Positions 44,110-52,946 of a stretch of 64,000 bases of DNA are shown here, piece after piece. Origin of the DNA: JABAAE01 sp905480545 (GTDB taxonomy: Bacteria > Planctomycetota > Planctomycetia > Pirellulales > Pirellulaceae); NCBI GenBank assembly GCA_943788025.1, contig CALSOR010000004.1:558001-622000 (forward strand). Direction: 5' to 3'. The number at the start of each line of letters is the position of its first letter. Position 1 is the first letter of the stretch. The position numbers and the translations under genes were made by a program. The notes beneath the pieces are model-generated. The model worked only from the letters and a program-made list of their open reading frames with translations, made no database searches and had not been told where the DNA came from.

Positions 44110-45600
44110 TTAATCCTTCATCGAGCCGAGCAATTTCAACAACCTCGCTACGATCTTGGGCTCTGCATCTTCCTCCAAACAAGAAGACCGGGCTCGCCAA
44201 GTCGTATAACCGCCGAGCTTATGATGCGCTGGTGGCGGAATGTATCCGTCTGCACCGTTCGCTAATTCGATATTAAACGTCGCTTTGATCGGACTTTGCG
44301 TTTTGATTTTCTTACCCGTTTCGGTAAACACCTCATTCGGAAACGTCGCGATGGCAAGGTCCCCAATCCGGATCGCCTGCAACACGATTTTACGTTTTGA
44401 TGGTAACTGGCTCAACAATACAGCCTCGCGTGCATAAACTTGCTCCAGGGTTCTGGGCTTCGATCCTTTCAGCGGTTCGAGTAGTTTTTTGGCGGCAGTA
44501 AGTTCTTTTTCATCAGCCTGGCGGATCGAAAGCTCCAACTCGGACTGCTTCATTTCAATCGCAACATTCGATCGATATTCAATTTCCTTTAAGGTTGCCA
44601 GTGCGGTGTCGGCAAGCTCTCGAGCAACGGTGAACCGATCGAACTTTCGTTTGGCGTCGGTAAAGTCTAAACAATTGGTATCGCCACTTGTTCCGTTGGA
44701 CATTGCAGCCACAAACTTGGTATCGCCTCCGGACCATTCCTTTTGAATTAGGTTAGCAAACAGACCAAAATAATCTGCGGACAACGACGGCGCACCGGCG
44801 TAGTGTGTTGAATAGTTGGCGAGGACACCAATTGGCTTGCCGGCCCGATCCTGAAATGAAACGACGTATACATCGGTATCGACGCCACCAAGTTGCCTGA
44901 TCTTGTTTCCATTGGCGACGCCCGGATTCATTTGCGCTCTATCATCGACCTTGCCGCTGAATCGATTTGTGGCAGCCGTTCCCGGTTCCATTAACCAACG
45001 TCGATTGAACACATTATTTTTGTTTTCGCCTATGCCAAAACCCATTTGAGCTGGCTGAAGCCGGTCGTTTGCAAACTTGATTCCTTTGGCAAGTTGTGGA
45101 ATGAGAAAGCGAACGTACTTTGGGTCCGCCGAACTTCCCAATGCTCCGAATGATGAAGGAGCGGAATGTGTATGCGTAGACGAAATCATGATGTCCTCAA
45201 CGGCAATACCTGTTGTCTTACTGGCCATCGCTTTCGATTGATCCAGAATATCGCGAGGGACCATGCAGCTGTCGACTACGCAAATTGCAATTTTCTTTTC
45301 ACCACTCTTTAAAACAAAACACCTCGCGTGCAACGGCTCAATGACTTTATCAGCAGTTCGTTCATACATTCCGCCATTGACAATTACAGGGAATTCAATG
45401 GGCGAAATATTGATTGCGTATGCACCGACATACAAACCAGATTCCGGAGCCCCCGATCCGGCAGACAAGTCGTTCCCGCCACCAATCCAATCACTACCGA
45501 TGGATACTGACACTGACAACAGTACGGCAATGACGGAAACAAAAACAAAACGGTGATTCGAAATTCTATCTTTTCGTTGTGAAAAAAACTTATTTTGCAT
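44110..45600 (-). CDS. exported neutral/alkaline ceramidase-like protein
   Basis: A 496-residue protein with an N-terminal membrane/signal segment (FVFVSVIAVLLSVSVSIGSD). The body matches the N-terminal catalytic domain of neutral/alkaline non-lysosomal ceramidases: VGAYAINISP, RCFVLKSGEKKIAICVVDSC, SSTHTHSAPS (zinc-binding histidines) and AAMSNGTSGDTNCLDF (active serine region). The C-terminal domain of true ceramidases is missing, so the substrate is uncertain; planctomycetes have many such genes. Its ATG overlaps the end of the upstream heme-dehydrogenase gene by 11 bp, so the two are translated together. Confidence 0.85.
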   Translation of the reverse strand: MQNKFFSQRKDRISNHRFVFVSVIAVLLSVSVSIGSDWIGGGNDLSAGSGAPESGLYVGAYAINISPIEFPVIVNGGMYERTADKVIEPLHARCFVLKSGEKKIAICVVDSCMVPRDILDQSKAMASKTTGIAVEDIMISSTHTHSAPSSFGALGSSADPKYVRFLIPQLAKGIKFANDRLQPAQMGFGIGENKNNVFNRRWLMEPGTAATNRFSGKVDDRAQMNPGVANGNKIRQLGGVDTDVYVVSFQDRAGKPIGVLANYSTHYAGAPSLSADYFGLFANLIQKEWSGGDTKFVAAMSNGTSGDTNCLDFTDAKRKFDRFTVARELADTALATLKEIEYRSNVAIEMKQSELELSIRQADEKELTAAKKLLEPLKGSKPRTLEQVYAREAVLLSQLPSKRKIVLQAIRIGDLAIATFPNEVFTETGKKIKTQSPIKATFNIELANGADGYIPPPAHHKLGGYTTWRARSSCLEEDAEPKIVARLLKLLGSMKD

Positions 45601-48595
45601 TGTCCGACTCTTTGAAGGGAATGTTTTGATCGAGGTATCGCCAATTTTTCAAAAACGACAACAGGTCAGCCACTTCTTGAATGCCCAGCCCATCTTCGAG
45701 CCCAACTGGCATCAGTGACTTTCCTGTGGAAGCGAATTGCAGGATATCGTCACGGTTGATTTTCACGACAGAATTATTTGCCTGGCGAATCATGACCGCC
45801 GCAACGTTTTCTTCGATGATGATCCCAGAGAAAATCTTACCGTTATGGTTTTCAATCTGGTACTCGATGTAGTTACTGTCAATCGCCGCATTTGGAATCA
45901 TGATATCGCGAAGAAGCTGCGACTTGGTCTTGGTACGCGTGTCGGAAATATCGGGGCCAATTTGATTTCCGAGATCTCCCAGCTGATGGCAACTGGCACA
46001 CGTTTTTTCAAAGATACGTTTACCAAGTTGCGCGTTGGTTTCCATTTCGATCGCTGGCAGAAACTTTTTCAACGCGGCATTCCGATCGGAGGAAACTTTG
46101 ATAACTAGATGTTTTTGGGCAAGTGAACGAACCTCAGCATTCTTAGAAAGCACTAGAGACTTTCGTGTCGTCGCGTCCAGCTCATGAACTTTGATTTTGT
46201 TAAACCGCACCATCTCAATTAACTTGAGCGCAACACTCGAACGTTGGACTGCCGCCCTTAAGACTTCGGCCCTAATTCGAGAGTTCAAACCGCGAAACCA
46301 ATCCACCATATTGATCCATACCGAATCGTCATCCACCAAATGGCATGCTTCAATCGCAAGCAACTGAAGCTCTGGATTTGAAATATCCCGAGTCATTTCA
46401 AACAGCGTTGCATGGTCAGCCGACAACAATGCATGCAAAGCCAGCTTGGTTTTAGACGGTTCTTTACTAAACGATTTCGAAACCTTTTCTACTGCGATTG
46501 AGTCAGGACGATTTTCAGAAAGCATGATCTTCATTCGATTCAACTTTCCACGACGCTTAACGGCAGACAAGAACCGCAAAGCAACACTGGAGGAAATCGC
46601 TGCAAACCGTTTGTAATCCCGTGAATTTTGCACAGGCTGAACAAGGTGACCTAGGCATTTCGAAACGATTTTGCATGCTTCTTCCAACGTAGCCGTTGAC
46701 GAAACGCTATCCGCTAAATCAAAACATAATTGATCGAGTCCACTACTCTGTTCAATGCTCAATTCTGAATCACCGGTGATTCTGTCGAGAACGGAGTTTA
46801 GCAACTGTGAATGCGAATTCTTTGCAGCTAAAAGAATCGCGGACCGCATGTATCGATTTTGATTTTCCTCAACCGCAAACTCCACCAATCGTTCAGTTTT
46901 CACCTGCATGCCGAGTTTTGCGGCAGAAAGCAACGCTTGGAATCGAACGCGTTGCGATTCTGAACCAAACGAATCACGAATCCTCTTTTGATCACCGAGC
47001 GTCTCGGCAAAAAACACAACGGTCTTTTCTACCCTGGAATCGTCACGGTCAGCCGCTGTTTCCAGATCGTTTCGGTTCAGATGATTGAAGCTCTTCAGAA
47101 GATTCAAAATACGAATCACAGAATTTGCTGGAATGTTTTCATTTTTCAACAACTGACGCAGCAGATCAACGTTCGGTTTCAATTCGTTTTGCAGGAGCAA
47201 ACGATGAGCCGTTTCGCGATCCCAAGAATTCGCCGAAACCAACATCAAGTAGACCCCGTCAGTCGCTTGTTGAATTAAAGCTTTCTCGAATAATCGCGTT
47301 CTTTTTTTCGAATCCTCGGCAACTCTCTCTCCTCGATGTGTTTTTGATTTGATTCGATATATTCGACCAAGATCTCCTCCTCGGCGTTCATCCGGCCATT
47401 TTTTCAGCTCATTTGGCATAAAGTCCGGGTGTTCGATCACTTCTCGTCGCATGTCAACAACATAAAGTGCGCCGTCTGGGCCGGTTGTTAAATTGACGGG
47501 TCGAAACGCCGGGTTGGTTGAAGCAAGAAACTCAACCCCGGTTCGAGCAGGCACGCCGGTTCCGGTAATGTCATTTGCTGTAAAGTCAATCACTTCGCGA
47601 TGCACAAGGTTTGCTGTCGGATCGCAGACAAAAGCGTTCCCCATGAATTCTTTGCTAAGTGCATTGCCGAAAAAGAAATGCACACCGCAGGCAGCGGTAA
47701 ATTGATTGGCGTGTAGATTTGATGTCGTCCATGTCTCGCTCAGGGGAAACAATCTTGAGTCGGAACCTGCCGCTGCAACGTCGACTACCGCCGGAGCGAT
47801 CGGAATGCTTTTTGCAATTTCTAGATACTCATTCTCGAAGACAATTCGTTTCAACGGATTACGATTTGTGCATGTATAACGGTTCCCAGCATCGTCAAAT
47901 GTCAAACCAAATTGTCCGTAGCCAGTGACTGATGTGCATGCAAGCGACAGTGGATCAAAACGAAAATCCATCCCACTGATTGAAATGGGAACCGATAATT
48001 GCGGACTAGAAATCATTCCATTACGCAAACCGTTGGCGACATAAATCTTGCCGTCGATACCGAGCATCGGATGATTCGCGCGAAGCTGTGTGTTTTGCTT
48101 AGCGAAGCCACGAAACAGAACCTGCTCTTCATCGCAAACCAAATCGCCATCGTTGTCCGCCAAATAACAGATCTTTCCTTCCATTGTTACGATCACGCCA
48201 TTTTTCCAGGGTTGCAGACCGGTGGGGAAAAGAAGCTGATCGGCGAAAATCGTTACCGTTTCAAAAAAACCGTCAGCATTTAAGTCTTCTAAAACCTTAA
48301 TTTTAGAATTTGGCTTATTACCCTTCAGGGTTGGGTAGTCACGCATTTCAACGACCCACATCCTCCCGTATTCATCGAATCGTACAGCGATTGGATCGAC
48401 AACAGCCGGTTCAACGGCGACCAATTGAACGTCGCAATCAGGGTGAATCGAAAATTCCGAAAGGTAGCGTTCAGTAGAATCTTGAGCGGTTCCCAATTCG
48501 ATGGCAAAGCAACTGATCGCAACCCAAATACAACAACAGCGAAAGTTTGCGACGAAAGACGACAAGTTACGATTTTGAAACGGAGAGGGTGACAC
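45590..48595 (-). CDS. PVC-type membrane-bound dehydrogenase with CxxCH heme domain
   Basis: A 1001-residue exported protein. The N-terminal beta-propeller (VAVEPAVVDPIAVRFDEYGRMWVVEM, read as shorter motifs DPIAVRFDEYGRMWV and NLTTGPDGALYVVDMRR) is the PVC membrane-bound dehydrogenase domain. A long helical HEAT-like region follows, then a cytochrome c-type domain with CASCHQLGDLGNQIGPDI near residue 868 and a C-terminal IQEVADLLSFLKN. It probably oxidises sugars or alcohols in the periplasm with electron transfer through the heme; the substrate is unknown. GTG at 48595 is the start. It is upstream of, and overlaps, the ceramidase-like gene. Confidence 0.9.
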   Translation of the reverse strand: MSPSPFQNRNLSSFVANFRCCCIWVAISCFAIELGTAQDSTERYLSEFSIHPDCDVQLVAVEPAVVDPIAVRFDEYGRMWVVEMRDYPTLKGNKPNSKIKVLEDLNADGFFETVTIFADQLLFPTGLQPWKNGVIVTMEGKICYLADNDGDLVCDEEQVLFRGFAKQNTQLRANHPMLGIDGKIYVANGLRNGMISSPQLSVPISISGMDFRFDPLSLACTSVTGYGQFGLTFDDAGNRYTCTNRNPLKRIVFENEYLEIAKSIPIAPAVVDVAAAGSDSRLFPLSETWTTSNLHANQFTAACGVHFFFGNALSKEFMGNAFVCDPTANLVHREVIDFTANDITGTGVPARTGVEFLASTNPAFRPVNLTTGPDGALYVVDMRREVIEHPDFMPNELKKWPDERRGGDLGRIYRIKSKTHRGERVAEDSKKRTRLFEKALIQQATDGVYLMLVSANSWDRETAHRLLLQNELKPNVDLLRQLLKNENIPANSVIRILNLLKSFNHLNRNDLETAADRDDSRVEKTVVFFAETLGDQKRIRDSFGSESQRVRFQALLSAAKLGMQVKTERLVEFAVEENQNRYMRSAILLAAKNSHSQLLNSVLDRITGDSELSIEQSSGLDQLCFDLADSVSSTATLEEACKIVSKCLGHLVQPVQNSRDYKRFAAISSSVALRFLSAVKRRGKLNRMKIMLSENRPDSIAVEKVSKSFSKEPSKTKLALHALLSADHATLFEMTRDISNPELQLLAIEACHLVDDDSVWINMVDWFRGLNSRIRAEVLRAAVQRSSVALKLIEMVRFNKIKVHELDATTRKSLVLSKNAEVRSLAQKHLVIKVSSDRNAALKKFLPAIEMETNAQLGKRIFEKTCASCHQLGDLGNQIGPDISDTRTKTKSQLLRDIMIPNAAIDSNYIEYQIENHNGKIFSGIIIEENVAAVMIRQANNSVVKINRDDILQFASTGKSLMPVGLEDGLGIQEVADLLSFLKNWRYLDQNIPFKESDNAK

Positions 48596-48999
48596 GGCTA
48601 GTACTAGAACTCAGAGAGATAGGAATTTGAGCTTTTAGTTTATCAGGCCTCAATTTACTTTGCGACAAAATGAATAAACGATTGTTTTGGAAACGCGACT
48701 GCACATGTTTGAGTCTGAGGCCTTGAGCAAACCACAAAGAGCGTTGGATAGCAAAATCCCCGGTGCAACAGCGGGAAGCATTGATGAAATCAAAGGCAAC
48801 CAATCGGCAGGATTTCGACCTGACCAACTGGTATACAAGTCTAATTTCACGAGCGAATGGCACGAACAAAACGAGAACCAGCGAATGACCTAAATACAAA
48901 TGCTTTTTGCTGTGTGCTTGTCGTTATTTTGCTATGGCAGGAAATTCGACATGCTTTTGCCGGCAGCGACAAGAGATCCCCTTTTTGAAAATTACAGCT
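48596..48999. other. intergenic region, no gene supported
   Basis: A gap of 404 bp upstream of the heme-dehydrogenase gene. A minus-strand frame (48567-48899) and a plus-strand frame (48687-48893) both lack any recognisable feature and overlap each other. No repeat or hairpin stands out. Confidence 0.45.
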
Positions 49000-49656
49000 C
49001 TACAATTTCCAGATTGAGCCGTCAGGCGCAATTTCACGAATGACGGTTGCCAGCGATGCCGTTCGATTTATAGCAACCATGATTGGCTCCAACCATTTTT
49101 CCCGATGTGCGGTCAATCGCCCCTTTTGGGCCATGTCGATTGCGCTGCGGTCGTCTGCGAAGACCGATTCCAAGTCCGACAACGACAATTCACTTTCCTG
49201 AACAAGACTGACACTCGAACCAAGGACTCTTGAAACGGAATCGGGATCCACCCTGGAATGCAATGAATCGTTTGGAATCAAATCAAAGTACCAACGAAAA
49301 TCCGTGGTGCTTGCAAAGAAATCCCGCATCGCAACGTGATCTGCAAAAGATGCTTGTAAGCGGAGCGTTGCAAACTCGTGGGCGCGGTGACTTGGATTGT
49401 CAAAATCGAGCCCCCAGTCTGGGGTTCTCATCGCTTCGGGGCCCTCGACCAACGCATGACACAGCTCATGCAGCACCATTTGTCCAAGCGAGTCATCCGG
49501 GTCGAGCGTTTCCGGGGTCCCAATGCGAAGCACTCTAACACCGTCGAAAGCCGCAAAGACCTTTGGATCGCGGACAATATCGAAACCAAGTTGTTTCGAT
49601 AATTCCGTCCAGACAATGTTGAGCGGATCAGAATAGTTTGAATTGATTTGACGCAC
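49000..49656 (-). CDS. putative zincin-like protein with HELCH motif, unknown
   Basis: A 218-residue cytoplasmic protein. QMVLHELCHALVEGPE near residue 60 is an HExxH-type zinc-binding motif (HELCH), and EGPEAMRTPDWGLD, AHEFATLRLQ follows with a possible third ligand in the second HE. This looks like a small metalloprotease or a related zincin; I do not recognise the family. The remaining 100 residues are helical with no known domain. It lies alone, divergent from the KAS III gene. Confidence 0.65.
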   Translation of the reverse strand: MRQINSNYSDPLNIVWTELSKQLGFDIVRDPKVFAAFDGVRVLRIGTPETLDPDDSLGQMVLHELCHALVEGPEAMRTPDWGLDFDNPSHRAHEFATLRLQASFADHVAMRDFFASTTDFRWYFDLIPNDSLHSRVDPDSVSRVLGSSVSLVQESELSLSDLESVFADDRSAIDMAQKGRLTAHREKWLEPIMVAINRTASLATVIREIAPDGSIWKL

Positions 49657-49830
49657 GGAACGTATTCTTCACCCGATACCGGTAAATTAGCCCGAATTTT
49701 GAATTTAACGACCTGATTCACAATCAGGACAATTATTGGCGATCAACATTGAAGCGGGGAAAAAAGAACGAGTTTACGGACCCAGCTTGAACAAATTCGG
49801 GTTTTTCTTCATTCGCTTTCTTTTCACTTT

Positions 49831-49836
49831 TATAAT
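49831..49836 (+). promoter_or_regulatory. TATAAT -10 element upstream of the KAS III gene
   Basis: A perfect TATAAT lies about 60-125 bp before the possible start codons. The -35 position (49808-49813, TTCATT) is a weak match to TTGACA with 17-bp spacing, so the promoter call is moderate. Confidence 0.45.
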
Positions 49837-49954
49837 CCGAAAAAGCCGTTAGAAACAGGAGATCCTGCACGAAAATGGAAGTCAGGAAATTGAATTGCCC
49901 CTGCTAAAAAAATCGGACAATTGGTATAAAATGGGTTTTTCTCAGCCCGATGGA

Positions 49955-50977
49955 ATGAATGTACTTGTGAAACACGCTGCTGTAGGCCCGATTGCGATTC
50001 ATTATCCAGATAAAGTGGAAACCAATGACGATTTAGATCGAGAGTGTCCCAATTGGGGAATCGATCTTATCTTTTCTAAAACGGGAATCGCGAAACGGTA
50101 TGTTGCGGCTGAAAATGAATGTTCATCTGACTTGGCCGTCAACGCGGCGGAAAAATTATTTGCCCAGAACGACATCGATCGAAATTCCATCGATTATGTC
50201 ATGCTTTGCACGCAAACACCGGATTATCCGCTACCAACGACCGCCTGCCTGGTGCAAGATCGTCTTGGGCTACGAACGGATATTGGAGCCTTCGATTTCA
50301 ACTTAGGCTGCTCCGGATATGTTTACGGATTGTCAATGGCTGAGGGCTTGATTCGTAGTGGTGCCGCCAAACGTATTCTCTTTTTGACGGCGGAAACCTA
50401 CTCGAAGTACATTGACCCGACCGACCGAAGCTTGCGAACGATATTCAGTGATGCAGCTGCGGCAACTCTCGTGGAATCAATTGACGAACCATCTCTTTCC
50501 GGTTTTCAGTTCGGCACCGATGGAAGTGGCGGCGACACATTACTGGTCTCCAAGGGTGCTCACCGCCGAAAGGAAGAAGCCCTGACTCCTCGGCACCGTC
50601 ATCGCTGGCCGAGCGATCTATACATGGACGGCCCCAGCTTGATCAGTTTCGCGGTAGGTTCGGTGCCGGGAGTGATTGATGATGTTTTGGCCAAAGCAGG
50701 CCTCGCAAAAGACGACATCGAACTTTATTTAATGCACCAAGCTACCAAAAAGATGCTTAATTTGTTGCAGGAACGATTGGAGGTCGATGATGAAAAGCTA
50801 CCCATACGGCTTGAGAATTGCGGAAACACCGTTTCCTCAACAATCCCAATCTTGATCGATGATTTACGAAAAGAAAAGAAAATTTCCAGGGACCAACACC
50901 AGCTCATGATTGGTTTTGGGGTAGGATGGTCGTGGGCAGGTTGTGTTTGGAAAGACGTTCTAAGCCCATCAAATTGA
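49955..50977 (+). CDS. 3-oxoacyl-ACP synthase III (KAS III)-type thiolase
   Basis: A 340-residue ketosynthase. The catalytic triad is visible: Cys in FNLGCSGYVYG (about residue 118), His in YLMHQATKKMLN, and Asn in ENCGNTVSSTIP. This set is typical of FabH, which starts fatty acid synthesis by condensing acetyl-CoA with malonyl-ACP, but other acyl starter or head-to-head condensing enzymes of this clade cannot be excluded. Start options are TTG 49895, ATG 49931 and ATG 49955; the last begins MNVLVKHAAVGP and gives the family length. The next gene, yqgE, is 187 bp away. Confidence 0.85.
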   Translation: MNVLVKHAAVGPIAIHYPDKVETNDDLDRECPNWGIDLIFSKTGIAKRYVAAENECSSDLAVNAAEKLFAQNDIDRNSIDYVMLCTQTPDYPLPTTACLVQDRLGLRTDIGAFDFNLGCSGYVYGLSMAEGLIRSGAAKRILFLTAETYSKYIDPTDRSLRTIFSDAAAATLVESIDEPSLSGFQFGTDGSGGDTLLVSKGAHRRKEEALTPRHRHRWPSDLYMDGPSLISFAVGSVPGVIDDVLAKAGLAKDDIELYLMHQATKKMLNLLQERLEVDDEKLPIRLENCGNTVSSTIPILIDDLRKEKKISRDQHQLMIGFGVGWSWAGCVWKDVLSPSN

Positions 50978-51107
50978 CAATGCGAAACAGATGGGTTCGC
51001 TCATCAGGGACTCGCTGAAAGTTTCTTTCGATATCAATTGTTTCGTAATCACTGCTTGGTCGATGCGGTAGCCGAATATGCGAACGACAACCGTAGCGGT
51101 ATTGCCG

Positions 51108-51143
51108 CTTTGCCAGCCTTTTACTCTTTGCCAGCCTTTTACT
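51108..51143. repeat. two-copy 18-bp tandem repeat
   Basis: Two exact copies of CTTTGCCAGCCTTTTACT immediately before the yqgE start region. It may sit in the yqgE 5' untranslated region. Confidence 0.85.
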
Positions 51144-51164
51144 CTATGAATCGTCGAGAATTGT

Positions 51165-51794
51165 ATGGAAAGCTTACGCTCAAAGCTTTTGATTGCGTCG
51201 CCTAAACTACCGGACGACAATTTTTTCCGATCTGTTGTTTTCATGATTCAGCACGATGACGAAGGTGCTTTGGGTGTGATTCTAAACCGCCCAACAGATT
51301 TTCGGCTACGCGAAGTTTGGCACGCGATTACCAGCACGCTAAGCCCCACGGACTCTCCAATTTATCGTGGGGGACCTGTCGAAAATCAACTCATTGCGAT
51401 TCACGACCAAGTGGCATGCGCGGAGGACGAAGTAATGCCCGGAGTTTATCTTTCGACGCAAAAGTCGAGTTTAGAATTGCTGCTCGCTGGGCAAACCGAA
51501 AACATGAAAATATTCTTTGGTTACGCTGGATGGAGCACCAATCAATTGGAAAACGAATTGTCGACCGGCAGTTGGTTGGTTGCTGATGCAAACCGAGACC
51601 ACATTTTTGGGGACCCTGAAAGCCTCTGGGAATGCGTAGCAGGCGAAATTGGAAACCAAGTACTTTTTGGAAGTACGTCACCGGAAAATGCTGGCGGGGA
51701 GTCGCTGAATGACGGTTCAGAAGCCTACCCAAACCCCTCCGCATTGAATGATTCATTTTTCGAGTCAAACGCTAGCAGAATCTGGTTAAATTAA
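51165..51794 (+). CDS. YqgE/AlgH family protein (UPF0301)
   Basis: A 209-residue protein of the YqgE/AlgH family, function unknown though AlgH was linked to alginate regulation. It shows the standard N-terminal LLIASPKLPDDNFFRSVVFM, the segment GALGVILNRPTD, RGGPVE and FFGYAGWSTNQLENEL. Residues after about 165 form a low-conservation tail. The ATG at 51165 begins the family N-terminus MESLRSKLL. It is followed by a beta-barrel-like gene with about 90 bp between. Confidence 0.88.
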   Translation: MESLRSKLLIASPKLPDDNFFRSVVFMIQHDDEGALGVILNRPTDFRLREVWHAITSTLSPTDSPIYRGGPVENQLIAIHDQVACAEDEVMPGVYLSTQKSSLELLLAGQTENMKIFFGYAGWSTNQLENELSTGSWLVADANRDHIFGDPESLWECVAGEIGNQVLFGSTSPENAGGESLNDGSEAYPNPSALNDSFFESNASRIWLN

Positions 51795-51886
51795 AGAAAG
51801 TTTGCCGGATCTGTCGAAGCTACTCATGATTCGCGTTGTAGCAATCCGATTCAGAATTCGTAACTACAACTGTTGTCGCTGTTTTA

Positions 51887-52846
51887 ATGGAGAGCGAAAC
51901 CTTGAGGCTTTCAAAATCTTTACTGACGATTATAGCTCTCTTTGCGGGTGTTTTGTCCGCAGGAACCTCACCACTTAACGCGCAATTCCTTTCGCCTGCC
52001 GTTGGCCAATGGGAAACGAACGTGGGGTTCCGAGCGTTGGACCGACCCAGAGTCGATGATGCAAATTTCGCGGTGCTGCAGGACGGCAACACGGGAGCGA
52101 CACTCCTCGACGCCAACACGCTGACGGATGTAAACATCGGCTTGGGAACAGATATTAGTATCTCTTCGCTTCGAGAGAATGGACTCGACTACGAGATTCG
52201 ATTCTTCTTCAACAGTTTCGATCGAGAGACGTCGACTCAGGCGAACAGTATCACCAGCCCATTTTTTTCTGGCATTTCATTTACCGACGTCAATGGTAGA
52301 TACAAATCGGACGTTTTTAATATTGAGTTGAACCAGAAGCGAGTCTTCAGCGAGTATGCTCGCTTCCTGCACGGTGTACGATTTCTTTACACCGATGAGG
52401 AGTTGAAGTTTGAAGGCGAGGGCCAAATCTTGCTTTTCGACTTTATTGGAACAACCACAACGCGAACCAAGAATCCGATGCTTGGCTATCACCTTGGAAT
52501 CGAATCTCGAGTGGCCATCGTGCCAGGCTTGGATATCGATTCTTACTTTAAAGCTGGTGTGTTTTCGAACTTCGCCAGCCAATCGACAACGCAAACCAAC
52601 AGCTTGCTCCCCGTCGGAGTATCAACGAGTGGTCAGGAGAGCGTCCTTGGCTTTGCCAGCGACTTTGGCGTCAAGTTCCAATTCAATGTCGTTGAAAACT
52701 TCCTTAGCTTTTATGGTGGTTACGATGGGATGTATGTGAACAGTTTTGCACCGGCACCAGCAAACGTGAATCTCGCATCGGGAATCGTCAATGACGTCGA
52801 TTATTGGCTACATGGCATCGTGTTTGGAATGTCGGTTCGCCGATAA
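51887..52846 (+). CDS. putative outer-membrane beta-barrel protein
   Basis: A 319-residue exported protein (signal peptide ending SPLNAQF). The mature part is made of alternating amphipathic strands, for example GLDYEIRFFFNSF, FNIELNQKRV, LHGVRFLYTDEEL, GYHLGIESRVAI and WLHGIVFGMSVRR, and ends with strand residues FGMSVRR as barrels often do. It resembles BBP7-type planctomycete proteins but shows no clear single family match. A structure prediction would decide. Confidence 0.65.
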   Translation: MESETLRLSKSLLTIIALFAGVLSAGTSPLNAQFLSPAVGQWETNVGFRALDRPRVDDANFAVLQDGNTGATLLDANTLTDVNIGLGTDISISSLRENGLDYEIRFFFNSFDRETSTQANSITSPFFSGISFTDVNGRYKSDVFNIELNQKRVFSEYARFLHGVRFLYTDEELKFEGEGQILLFDFIGTTTTRTKNPMLGYHLGIESRVAIVPGLDIDSYFKAGVFSNFASQSTTQTNSLLPVGVSTSGQESVLGFASDFGVKFQFNVVENFLSFYGGYDGMYVNSFAPAPANVNLASGIVNDVDYWLHGIVFGMSVRR

Positions 52847-52901
52847 CGTGCAATCGTCCCATCGATGAGCGTCAACTGTTTGATTTAGACGAACACTACC
52901 G

Positions 52902-52920
52902 TTTGGCGACAAACGCCAAA
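52902..52920. terminator. hairpin between convergent genes
   Basis: TTTGGCG and CGCCAAA form a 7-bp stem with a 5-base loop between the barrel-like gene and pckA. Neither side has a T run, so it is either a weak or factor-dependent terminator shared by both genes. Confidence 0.4.
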
Positions 52921-52946
52921 ATCTGAATGACAAACCATTGACTGTA

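Noticed and set aside
48567..48899. Frame of 110 codons upstream of the heme-dehydrogenase gene
   Set aside because: No recognisable features and it overlaps another frame on the opposite strand.
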